Part shown: positions 33,581 to 44,200 of the stretch, one piece after another | Numbering within the stretch: position 1 is the stretch's first letter | Layout: each line of letters starts with the position of its first letter | Assembly: GCA_001662425.1 (NCBI GenBank) | Contig: BDDC01000040.1 | Location: 6,777-70,776 of the forward strand | Reading direction: 5' to 3' | Length of the DNA stretch: 64,000 bases | Source of the DNA: Chlamydomonas sphaeroides | Lineage: Eukaryota; Chlorophyta; Chlorophyceae; Chlamydomonadales; Chlamydomonadaceae | The notes under the pieces: generated by a model | Databases searched by the model: none | What the model was told of the DNA's origin: nothing | What the model saw: only the letters and a program-made list of their open reading frames with translations | Position numbers and translations under genes: made by a program

Positions 33581-36500
33581 ATGGACGCGTCTCTGGCGAA
33601 CGCGCTGGCCCAGCGCAGCAAGGATAAATCGCTTACTTGGCAGCCCTACCTGCCAAACGACGTCAAGCAGGACCTGCAGGAGATATGGGACCGGCTGGAT
33701 TCTGACCAGAAGGGTGCGCCGCGGCGTGACCCTGGGCGGGCGGGGGCAACGTTTGGCCGGGACACCTGGGCCGGGGGCACGGACGCATACCACGGGTCCA
33801 TGGACGAAGCTGGGCCTGTAGAGCCGCCAACTGCGCAGCGTGCGGCATTCGTAAAACCCGCCCATCGCCACGACAGGCTTCATGACGGAGCAGGAGCTGC
33901 ACGCGGCCATGAACGAGGCAGTGGGCCAGACCGTCAGGTATGGGCCATCCGCCCGTCCCAGCGCCGGCCGCTGCTGCGCGTCCACGCCACCCAAGCCCAG
34001 TCCCTTGCTTGTGCACGCGCACGGCCGCGGCACCGTCGCATCCAGGTTGATGTCACACGCGCTTTTACTCTTGAAACTGGGGTTCCGGTGACCGAGCGCC
34101 GGTGGCGCCTCAGGACAGATGAGAGGACACACAGGCTGCCATGGGCTCCCACACGCCCGGTCCCCGTTGCCTGTTCCGCAGCCTCGACGTGGTGCACGCC
34201 ATCACAGTGCGCATGGACGCCACGTGCCGCCTGGGCAAGCGCATCAGCCACGCCGACTTCACCGAGGTACGGCAGCGCAGCTGGGCGGCTGTGAGTTGTT
34301 GTACGGCAGCAGTACGGATGGGTTCGCCCGGCGCGTACAGCAGGGCGGTTGAGCTGACCCATGTCATGTGCGTGTGTCGTACGGCTGCAGTACATGGCCC
34401 AGAAGCTGCTGCTGACGGAGACGTACGACGAGATGATGCGCACGGACCAGGGCCTGCTCATGGGAGAGACGGTGAGGACAGGGCGCAAGGGGCAGCCACA
34501 CTCGCAGGGCCGAGGCCCAGCCAGAGGCCGCAGGCCCTGTTGACGAGCCGGTCCCTATCTGCGCCCCGCCCCGGCCACGCTTCTGCCGAGCTGGGCCCCG
34601 TCGGCGTGCCGAACACGCCTCTACCGGGTACCGGGCCGAGCCCCACGCCGTGCTCGCTCGCAGGGCTACAAGCTGTTTGAGCTGCTCAAGATCTTCAAGC
34701 GCAAGGAGATGATGAAGGACGCCATGGCGGTGCGCTGCGGCCGCGCGACGCAGCGCGACGCAGCAGCGCGGGGCGCGCCGGCAGTCCTCCCAACCCCAAA
34801 CCCCACCCCACCCGCTGCGCTCGTCGGCCCCCCAGCCCCTGACGGCCCGCCACCTGCGGCCGTCGCACCTGTCCGCCCCCGCCCTTGCTCCATGCCAACC
34901 CCGCTGCGCCCCTGCTGGCGCAAACATAGCAAACCACCGGCAGCTCGTTACTCCCTGGGTGCCGGACACCTCCTGCCCACGGCCGCAGGGCACCGACGGC
35001 ATCCGGAGGCTGCTGACGCTGACGCAGGTGCCCATGCTGCGCCGTGCCCGGCGCCGCGGCCAGGTGGGCTTTGGCCTCACGCATGGTCACGAGGGCAGCG
35101 CCTCGGGCTCCAATCCCTCCTCGCCGCTGCCGCGCGGCAGCGGCAGCCGCGCCGCCAGCCCCGCTCCAGGCGGCCGCCGCCGCAGCGGCAGTCCCTTTGG
35201 CGGGCCGCCGTCCGGGCCGGCTTCGCCGATGCTGGGCGCCGCGGCGAGCTTCTCGGGGAAGAGCTTCGCCAATGGTGGCGCTGTGACGGCGGCGGCGGAG
35301 GCCCTAGCGGCGGTGTTCGCGTCCGGTCCGTCGTCGCCGTACCACCGCATGTACGGCAGGTCTGGTACGGCAGCGCGGTCGTCAGCAGCAGCGGCGGTGG
35401 GGTCACGGTCCGGGTCGTTCGCCTTCAGCCGCGTCGCCAGTCGCGCCCACGGCGGTGCCGCGGCAATCGGCGGTGACAATGACGAACACGAGTCCGAGCT
35501 GCGCGTCGGCGGCGGGGCGGCCGCCGCGGTGCGGTCTGTTCGGCCGGCGCCTAGCATGCGTCTGACGGCGCAAGTCAGTGGCCGCCACCACACCTTCACG
35601 CTGCAGACCGTGCCGGCGACGCCAACAAGGGGCTCCGGGACGAACCGGACCAGCCGCGAGCACCAGCACCACGGACTGAAGGCAGCCGGACAGCAGCCGC
35701 CGGACCGGCCCGCGACGGCGCTGGCCCACGCAGGCGGCGGTGGCGGCGGCTACGGCGGCATGGCTGCGGCGCGGCCAGCCTCTGCGCTAGGAACTGCTGG
35801 CATGTCGGCGGCTCCGGCACCCCCGATGTACGTGACAGCACACCACGGCACCCATGCTAGTCCGGGCCGCGCGCTGAACACCTCGGGCGTCGGCAGCCGC
35901 CCCCGCCCCACCTCCGCTGCCGCCCGGGGTGGCGGCGGCGGCGCCGCCACGCCACTCTGGCGCTCTCCCGAGCTTCTGGAGACGGTGCTGGATTCGCTGG
36001 AATCCAACGGCCTGATGGGTCTAGACCCGGGTCTGGCGGCGTTGGAGGAGCTGCACGTGGCGGCGGCGGCGGTGGCGGCAGCGCCGGGGCTGCCCAAGGC
36101 CCAGGCCCAGGCGCAGATCCAAGCCCAGCATCCTCATCCTCAGCAGCAGGTCCCGGGGTACATGGGCGGCACGGTGGACGCGGCGGCGGTGCGGCTGGAC
36201 GTCGCAGGTGGGTGGTTTTGTCAATAGGTGCCGGCGCTGTGACGGCGCGGCCGGGCCGATCATGGCGAGGGCCGCGGGGAAGACCGGTCGGCTGGCCCGT
36301 GAAAGCAGTTGCACCGCCGTACATGCAAGTTGACAGACTCTTGCACGAGCTCTCGCTTGCTGGCCCCCGCCGCAGACCCGGTCGACTCCGACCCGCTGCT
36401 GGGTTCGCTGCCGGCCTGGATCCGGAGAGGCATCGGCATGAGCGTGGCGGCGACGCCGAGGCCTGACGCGCTGGCGGCATTGGCGCTGCCGCCAGCGTCC

Positions 36501-39302
36501 GCCGGCGCGCCCGACCCGACGGCGCCCCCGGCGTTGGCATCCCCGGTCAAGCCCCTGCCGCTGCCGCTGCTTGGCCTCGACGGCGGCCTCAGCGCCGCCG
36601 CGTTGGCGGACGCTGCGGCGCTGACGCCGGCGTCGCCAGCGGACGCGGCGGCGCTGGAGGCGGCCCGGCTGGCGGCGCTGTCGGGCCGCAGCGCTCGAGC
36701 GGCCAGTGGGATGCGGTTCGTGCCCTTCGGCGGCGACGTCGCGGCTGTCGTGGCGGAGGAGGGCGCGGATGACGAGCACGGGCCACCGGCGGCGCGGCCG
36801 CCGCCAGCCCGGCCGTCGTCAGCGGGGCCCTTCGCCTCAGCGGCGGCGGTGCCGCTGCCGGCGCAGCGCCGCTCGCCCCGTCCAAACTCCGCCTCGTCGC
36901 TACGGCCCGCCAGCAGTACTGGCAGCGGCAGCGGCAGCGGCGCCGCCAGCCCGGGCCGCGGCGAGAGCAGCAGCAACAGGCCGAGGAGCGCCTCGCCAGC
37001 GGACGCGCGGCGGCCGTCGTCGGCGCGCCGCCGGCCGGCCTCGGCCTCAGCCGCCGCCTCGGACCGCGCCGCCGCCACCACGCCTCGTGCCTCGCATGGG
37101 GCAACCGAGTACGTGGCCATGCAGCCTGGCGGCAGCGGCGACGCCGCCGGCAGCGGCCTGCTGTCGTGGTCCATTGACGGCGGCATCGGCTGCGCCAGTC
37201 TCCGCGGCAGCGACGCTGGCGCCGCGGTCGCCGAGGCGGCGGCCGCCGCAGAGGCGATGACTAAGGACTCCCTGGCCATGTGGGAAGCCAGCGTGCTGTC
37301 GCAGCGGTCGAGCGTCGGCCACGGCATCGGCACGCTCGGCGGCGCCGACGGCGCCGCCAGCGACGGCGACGACGGCGACGAGGACCGCCCCTTGATGGGG
37401 CTGCTTGGCGGCGGCGCGGCGGCGCTGGTGGTGCCGCGGCGGCCGCCGTCGTTGTCGCGTGTGTCGTCGATGAAGCGTGCCAACGCTGCCGGGGCGCCGC
37501 CGTCGCCCACGGGGCCGCCGGTGCCCGACCCGCTCGCGCCGACGGGCAGCGGCGGCGCCGACGCCGTGGGCTCGCCTCGGCGCAACGCGAGGTCGCCGTC
37601 GCCGCTGTCGTTGGCGGCTGCGGTGGGGCTGCGTCCGGGCTCGGGGGGCCGGCGCTCGGGGCCGGCGTCGACAGGGCCCTGGCCTGCGCTGGCCAGCCTT
37701 GACGAGGTCGAGGCCGACGCGGAGGTCGCGCATGAAGCATCTGGCGTGAGTGCGTACGTCGGCGGCCAAGTGGGAGGTTTGTCGGGCAGGGAGCCGGCAC
37801 CGGTCAGCGGCGCGGCGGATGCACCGCCGGGCGTGGCGGCGGCGGCGGTGTCGGCGCCGCAGGCCAGCGGCGGCCGGACGTCCCCAGCGCCGCCCTTCTA
37901 CACGGGCCGTCGGCCACAGTCGCTGCCGCTGCCGCCGGCCGCCGCCGACGTCGTGGCGGCGGCGGAAGCAGCCGTCGCCGCCGAGGCTGCCGCCGCAGCC
38001 GAGGCTGCCGCCGCTGCTGTGGAGCCATCCACGCTCTGGCTGTCGGGCTACAGAGATTCTCCGCTGCCAGGCCTTGGCGGCTCCGCCGCCGGCGCGTCTC
38101 CGAGGTCGCAGCCGCACAGCCCAACCGCCATGGTACGGCTCAACCGTACGGCAATGCTGCGCCTGACGGCGCAGTACGGCGGCGAGATGGCGGCGGCGGC
38201 AGGCGCGGCTCTGGGCCTGGCGGCGACATCGTTCCAGGCGCGGGAGGTGGCCAGCCGGGAGCTGCTGGCGGCGCTTTCGGCAGCGGCAGCGGCGCCGCCA
38301 CAGAGCGGCCCATCGTCGCCGGCGGGCAGCGGCGGTGGAGCCCCCGCCGCCGCCGCCGCCAGCACTTCCGTCATTGCCGCCGCCGCCGCCGCGGCTCGCT
38401 CCGTGTCGCCGATCCCGTGTGAGCGGCCCGGTAGCGCCTGCCTCCGCCGCAGCGGCAGCCACGGCGGTGCCGGCACGCCGGACCCGGACGACGCCGACGG
38501 CGCCGCCGACAGCCGCGCCTCGCGGCCGCACAGCGCCCACAAGCGCAGCGCCGCCGCCAGCCCGCGCCGGCGCAGCGCCTCGCCGCGCTGCGTGCCGCAG
38601 CCCTGGCTGCCCTCGGACGCGCTCGCGTTCGGCCGCCAGCTTCGCGGCCAGGCGGTCCGGGCGGTACCGGCGCACCACAACACGCACACCACGCCCAGCC
38701 AGTGGCCACACCACGACGCCCACGGCGCCGCTGCCGCGGCCCTGGCGTCGACTTCGGCGCGCTACCGGCCGCCGTCGCCGTCGGCCTTGCCCGGCGACGG
38801 CGCGGTGCGGCGGCCGCACTCGGCCCTGGCGCTGGCGCCGCCGAGCCGGACGGCGCCGTCGATCGGGCGGCCGCGAACGGTGGAGCGTGACGCGCTGGCT
38901 TCTTGCATGACGGCGCTGTCAGCCCGCGGGCACGGCGGCGCCGCTGGGCCGCTGGGCTCCACGGCAGCGCACGGCTACGGACACGTCGGGGGAAGCGGCG
39001 GCGGCGGCGGTTCTGCGCCCGCCACGCTGCGCCGGCCGGCTACGGCGCACCCCCTGATGCAGGCCAGTCCGCATACGGCGGAGGTGCCGCCGGCTGCGGT
39101 GACTGTGATGGGCGCAGGCGGTGCCACGGCTCGGACGGTGCAGTTCAGCCCCTGCACTGCCGGCGGCGGCGGCCTCAGCTCCTCTTCGGCGGCGGGGTCT
39201 TCGTCGCCGCCGGGGCTGAGCCCCAGGGCCGGCGGGATGGGCTTGTCTTTGGAGGGCCGTGTGGCGCTGGCAGCTGGCGGCGCCTCGCCGCGCGGCCGGT
39301 AG
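33581..39302 (+). CDS. EF-hand protein with long disordered RPx[S/T]A-repeat tail
   Basis: Seven exons: 33581-33713, 33877-33937, 34182-34266, 34391-34471, 34664-34729, 34989-36207 and 36376-39302. All phases close, giving 1,523 residues. Residues 40-51 form an EF-hand loop (DSDQKGFMTEQE). Asp is at loop positions 1 and 3, Gly at 6, a hydrophobic residue at 8 and Glu at 12; Lys at position 5 is atypical. A second, degenerate EF-like helix pair follows (ITVRMDATCRLGKRISHADF). Exons 4-6 add a helical region (EYMAQKLLLTETYDEMM; GYKLFELLKIFKRKEMMKD). From about residue 170 onward the protein is disordered, rich in Ala, Ser, Gly and Pro, with at least thirteen RPx[S/T]A motifs. The small N-terminal exons and the two giant low-complexity exons contrast sharply. 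I do not recognise an orthologue. Calcium-regulated binding or a structural role is possible, but is inference. Confidence 0.82.
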
Positions 39303-40187
39303 TGGCGATGGGATTATCGTACGGATATCCATGTGAAAACCAACCACCGTACAGCGTCATGTTTTGGGACTGACGTACGGCATGTGGCACTTGGTTTTAT
39401 CAGTGACTGCTTTGCAGGGCGCAGCGGCGACATTGGGCAGCCCGTCAATGGTGACAGCTTTGAGCGGGGCCTTGCGGCATCGCGATTGATCACTGAATGC
39501 GCTACGGCATTGTCGCAATGTGTGATCTGGCTCTACCGCGTGCGGACTGGGGTTGCGCAATCAACTGCGCAAGCGATTGGTGACTCGTGCCGCGTTGAGA
39601 TCGTGATTGTTGATCCAGGCAGAACCCAGCATGACGCCGGCTTGTGGCAGCCGCTGGCTGGCTTACCTAACTGCGTGTGGGATGGGGGGCGGCGTGACCG
39701 CAGTGCACTTTCAAAATGCACTGACGATGTATGATTGACGGCGCGATGTCCCTTGGCGGCCACTGCGGCCAGGGCAAGATGCTGGGGCCCGATGCGGCGT
39801 GTCGTGGCGGCTCGGGGCTCTCGAGTGTTTTTGATGGTGGAATGTCACGGGCGGCGGGGAGCGTTGCGATACGCGAGCGAGCCTAGCGTTGGGTGGAAGA
39901 GTGCAGGACACGGCATGACGGGTCCGGCGGCTAGTGGTGTAACACGTACGAATGGGGGCGCGGCGCTGCAACCAGACGCGTGGTGTGTGCTGCACCACCT
40001 GCGGTGGATGAGCTCGGGCAAGGTGCCAGCCGCTACAGCTGAGATGGCTCGATGCGCGGCTCTTGCTTGCGGTTAAGTTTGCAGCGAGGCGCTGGAGGCG
40101 GGCGGTTAACGACCCGCCCCATCTTGTTACTTGGGTACCGGTGCAGGCAAATCCCGGCGACAGGGCCATGACAGGGCAGGCAGCTTG
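39303..40187. other. Intergenic region after the EF-hand gene
   Basis: This holds the 3' flank of the EF-hand gene and then the upstream flank of the family relic. It is lower in GC than the genes at 39,303-39,640. I see no supported coding exon, no TGTAA poly(A) word near the stop, and no transposon ends. The open frames on the minus strand (39,711-40,169) have no recognisable content. Confidence 0.45.
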
Positions 40188-40884
40188 GCAAGTGGCTCAG
40201 TCACGGGGCCAGACGGCGGCCACAGTGGGCAGCGCCTTCATCTTCAAGGTGCTCTTCAGCCGCGGCTGCATTCCTGACGGCGGTTCTCCGAGTTCTCCGT
40301 GCGTTGCTCAGCAAGAGCTGCCTGCCCCGCGCTTGGGCGCTACTCTGTCTGCAGCAGCTACGCCGCGAGGCTGCTACACGTGCTTTGCGAGGCGCGGCCT
40401 TGGACCCACGGGTCGCGCTCGCCCTCCCGGGCTACGAGCACCTTCGGGCACCTCGTGCTGCCCGGCATCGCCGCTCTAGGGCAAGCTCGCGGAGGTCGCT
40501 GGGCGCCGTCTACCATCGCTGGCGGGCCGTGCTGCTGCTTGAGCGCGCGGTCCGGTGCGGGGTTGGCAGGCGGTTTCACGGAGTCTTGAGGGCAGCAGCT
40601 GCGATTGTGGCGGGTGGAAAAAGCCACAACCCACCCGCGCCCGTCCGTGGACGACTGCCCGTTGCCCGACCCCAAAACACCAGCTCCTGCCGTCCTTCCA
40701 TCCTTCGCCCGCTGGTTCCCTTCAGTCGCCAGGCGCTTTGCGGCGGCACGGGCAGCAGCATGATGTGGCTCGCGGCGCTGGCGGCGTGCGCAGTCGTCGA
40801 TTACCGCCTCGACGCTCAACCTACCACCGCCGCGCGCCCGCCGTTGCGGCCTGGGCGCCGGCGGCCGCGACGATCCTCCCGCTG
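40188..40884 (+). pseudogene. Decayed relic of the membrane protein family
   Basis: Translating in changing frames recovers the order of exon 1 of the full copies. FIFKVLFSRGCIP matches IAKALFSRSCVP. AQQELPAPRLG matches ALQELPDPVLS. SSYAARLLHVL is identical in type to GSYAARLLHVL. RGAALDPRVALALPGYEHL matches RGAAFDSRLLLALHDYAQL. AVYHRWRAVLLLERAV matches AVYARWRQLLLFSHGTV. Near 40760, after a possible CAG acceptor, WLAALAACAVVDYRLDA resembles the start of exon 2. At least two frameshifts separate these blocks, and the rest of exon 2 and exons 3-5 are gone. It lies directly upstream of the intact copy B, so the array once had at least one more member here. Confidence 0.75.
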
Positions 40885-41272
40885 ACGACCCACTCCACCT
40901 TGGCAAGCACCGCGCGTTGGTCGCTGGAGGTGTGTACGTGCGTGGCATAGTGGTGGCCGACAGAGGATGGCTGCAGGAGGCCGGGTCGGTGGGGCCGCGT
41001 GGGGCCGCGCAGGGGTTGGGCCACGCAGCCTGGCGCGCAATCCGCATGGGCGCCGAGCAATCCCTTCCGTCGAACTTCACTCAACCTCACGCATTGCTGA
41101 CCTCCAGCTACAATTTGTTTTAGTGCGTGAACATGCAACCTGCATCGTGTGCACTGTTCATCTTCGGATAGCAACCCCGGGACAGGCTGCGCCCCCCCAA
41201 ACGGCTTCCTGGCCTCTGCGCTGCCCACACGACCAAACTTCAACGACCGCGCCCCCAAAAGCCGCCGCAGCT
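40885..41272. other. Upstream flank of copy B
   Basis: These 388 bases lie between the end of the recognisable relic and the chosen start codon of copy B. The frame leading into copy B is open from 40967, so an earlier start cannot be excluded. The ATG at 41273 is preferred because it is followed by a GGCAGCAGCAAGGCG stretch that also follows an in-frame ATG (54649) in copy D. No other feature is seen. Confidence 0.4.
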
Positions 41273-44200
41273 ATGCGTCACGACCATGTTCGGAGGGGCA
41301 GCAGCAAGGCGGTGCAGTTTGCGGAAGCGCCGACACCGCACGCTCCCCTGCCGCTCGCGGTTCACGCGCGGCGCTCCAGCATCACGTTTGACCTGATGTT
41401 TATTGCGCTGGAGGTGTCCTTTGTCAGCGGCGCCTACATCGCCAAGGCGCACTACAGCCGCAGCTGCGTGCCGCTCGCAGGCACCCCGCACGCGGCGCTG
41501 CAGGACCTGCCGGACCCCATGCTGAGCAGCTATCCCTGCGGCGGCAGCTACGCGGCGAGGTTGCTGCACGTTCTATTTCACTTCGCGGCGGTCCGCCCTC
41601 GCGTTCTGCTCGCGCTTTACGACTACACGCAGCTCGCCTATGTGTGCCTCCTGCCCTGCATTTTCCTGCTCGCGCTCGGCGCCCCGGCGGCCTACGCGCG
41701 CTGGCGGCACGTGCTACTGGTGTCGCAGTGCGCCGTTGCGCTGCTCGGCGGCGCCGCGGCCGCGGCCTGGGCCCCCGCCGCCGCGCTCCCGCTGTCTTCG
41801 CCGCTTGTCCTCAGCAGTGCGCGCAAGTCACTGCTCGCCATCTACACGCCCTGGCGTTGCGTGCTGCTGCAGCTGGTGAGATCAGGGAGGGAAGGCGGAG
41901 CAGCCCGGCCTCAGGCAGGGCCGCCAAGCCCCTGAGCTGCACGCACGGCCGACATGTTCCCTACTCAACATACCGCTCAAGCGCGTATCCATCCTCGCTC
42001 CCTGCCAACCGCGCATTCCCCTCCCCGAACCCGGACTACCTTGACCCCGCAGCGCCCCGCCAACCGCCAGCTGTGGGCCGGCCTGCTGCTGTGGGCCCTG
42101 GCCGTCTTCGTCAGCGTTGTGTGCGACGCCGCCCTCGGCCTAGCCGTCAGCGCCTCCGCCGCTCTCCTCCACGCCGGCTTCCTCCTCTTCGCCATGGTCG
42201 CGCTGCCCTGCCTGGTGACAACGCAGCTGCAGCGCCGCCTGCCGTGGCCGCAGCACGCGCCGCGCTCCCGCCGCGCCTCGGCGGCCGGCGCGCCACATGA
42301 CGCGCCAGATGCGGCAAGGCTGAACGGCTGTGGCGCCGGTGGCAGCAGCCTTCCTAGCGCCGGTTGGCAGCTGGCGCCGGCGCCCGTGGCCGCGCAGCCC
42401 TGCTGCGGAACTGCCTGCGCCAGCGCGCACGGCAGCGGCCCAGCCCCACAAGGCCTCGCGGACTGCAGCGATGGCGCTCGGGGCGGGCCCTGCAAGTCAC
42501 AGCCTGGCCGCAGCCTAGCCATCACGTTGATCCGCCTGCTGCCGGCGGCCGGCGTCAGCCTGCTAGCGCCGGCCTCGCCTTCCAGGGCGGCCCCTGCTAT
42601 CTACCGCCGGCGGCAGTACGTGGCCGCCGGTGTGGTAGCGACCGGCAACCGGACCGTGACCATCAGCACCAAGGTCCGGCTATCCGGCGAGGGCCCGGGC
42701 GGCAGCATTTCCAGCGGCCGGTCTAGCTTTGAGATCCTGGCGCCGGAGGTCCTGGGTTCCGCCGCCGCTGCCCTCGCTGCGGCCAAGGTGGGCTCAGGTG
42801 CCGGTCAGGGCCGCCCCCTGCGGCTGCTGTCAGCGGTTGCGGTGCCCGGCTGCGTGCATCTGTTGCAGCACGTGAGGGTCAAGGGCGACAGCTGCGGACC
42901 CCCGGTGATGCACCGCTGCCTGGACCTGGGCGAGGGAGTAGCTGAGGGCGCTGTTGGAGCCTTCGACCAGCTGACGGCCGAGCTGGTGCAGCAGCTGATG
43001 GGTGCGACGGAGGGCAGCAGCGCCGGCGGAGAGGGCCAAGACGCTGACCCTACCACGAGCCGTGACGGCATCAGCGGCGGCGCGTTCTGCTGGCCGCCGG
43101 CGGTGTGGTCGGATACCGACCCCAAGCAGCCGCCGGCGGCCGCTGCGTTGTCGTCCGTGGCTGTGCTGGTGCCGTGGCGTGTGCTGCGGTGCCGCACCGG
43201 GGTGCGCTGCGTGGTGGCTGGCCCCTCCGTGGGGCCCGAGGCACAGCAGGCGGCTCTGCTGGACGCCGTGTGCCGCCTGCCACCGGGAGGCGAGGAGGAG
43301 CAGGAGGGAGAGGAGGAGGCCGAGGGCTTCAGGGCCATCAGGTGGGGTTGAGTCCAGGGGCTGGCTCTAGCTAGCTCTCCTGCAGGATCGGGGGACAGGG
43401 CGCGTAGGGGGCTCCGGCCCCCTGGTCGCCCTACCTCCTTAGATCAGCAGCTTCGGCCATCAGTCCCATTCCTGCAGAGGTCCCTCATCCAGCCCATCAC
43501 CGTTGCCTCTGCCCGCAAACCTATGCTCCCCAGGCTGCGCCTGCCGCCCGCTGCTCTGGCTGCCCCCGGCACCTTGACCCTCTTCCTCCTGCCGCCCAGC
43601 GGTGGCGACGAGGGGGAGGTGGCAGAGGCTCCAGCCGCGCCCGCCGAGGCTTCCGGGCCCTCGCCACGCGCTGCCGCCTCGTCCTCCGCTCCGCTGCTGA
43701 CGCTGCCGCTGCTCGTGGCCCCGGCCGCTGGCGTTGCGGCGGAGGCGCGGCAGCTGCACGCCGGCGTGCTGGGGCGGGAGGCCGTGGGCGCGCTGGAACG
43801 GCTGCAGCTGGCAGAGGCCGCTGGAGAGGAGGAGGGCGGTGGCAGCCCAGCAGCCTCCATCAGCTCTGTCCGCCTCAGCCCNNNNNNNNNNTTGCGGCAG
43901 CCCTCCGCACCAGCGGCCTGGCCGGCTTCATGTGCGACTACGGCGACCTCCTGGCGCAGCGGTGGGCTGGCGGCGACACTGACCCAGAGGTGGCGGCTGA
44001 CGTGCTGGCCTTCCTCAAGGAGCGCCGCCTGGCCGCATGCCTGTGGGAGGCGGCGCGATGGCAGTCGCAGACGACCGGCACTGATGCCCGCGGCGATGAC
44101 GACGGTCCCTCGGCCGCGAACGGCTGCCCTTCCTGCGAGCCGCCCGCTGCCGCTGCGGCTGCACCGCCTGCGGACCCCCGCCGCCGCGGCTCCCTGTCGC

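Noticed and set aside
37047..38819. A 590-codon open frame on the minus strand, antisense to the EF-hand gene
   Set aside because: It is an Arg-rich mirror of the low-complexity GC-rich exon on the plus strand. It has no splice context, domain or motif. Such shadow frames are expected at this base composition.
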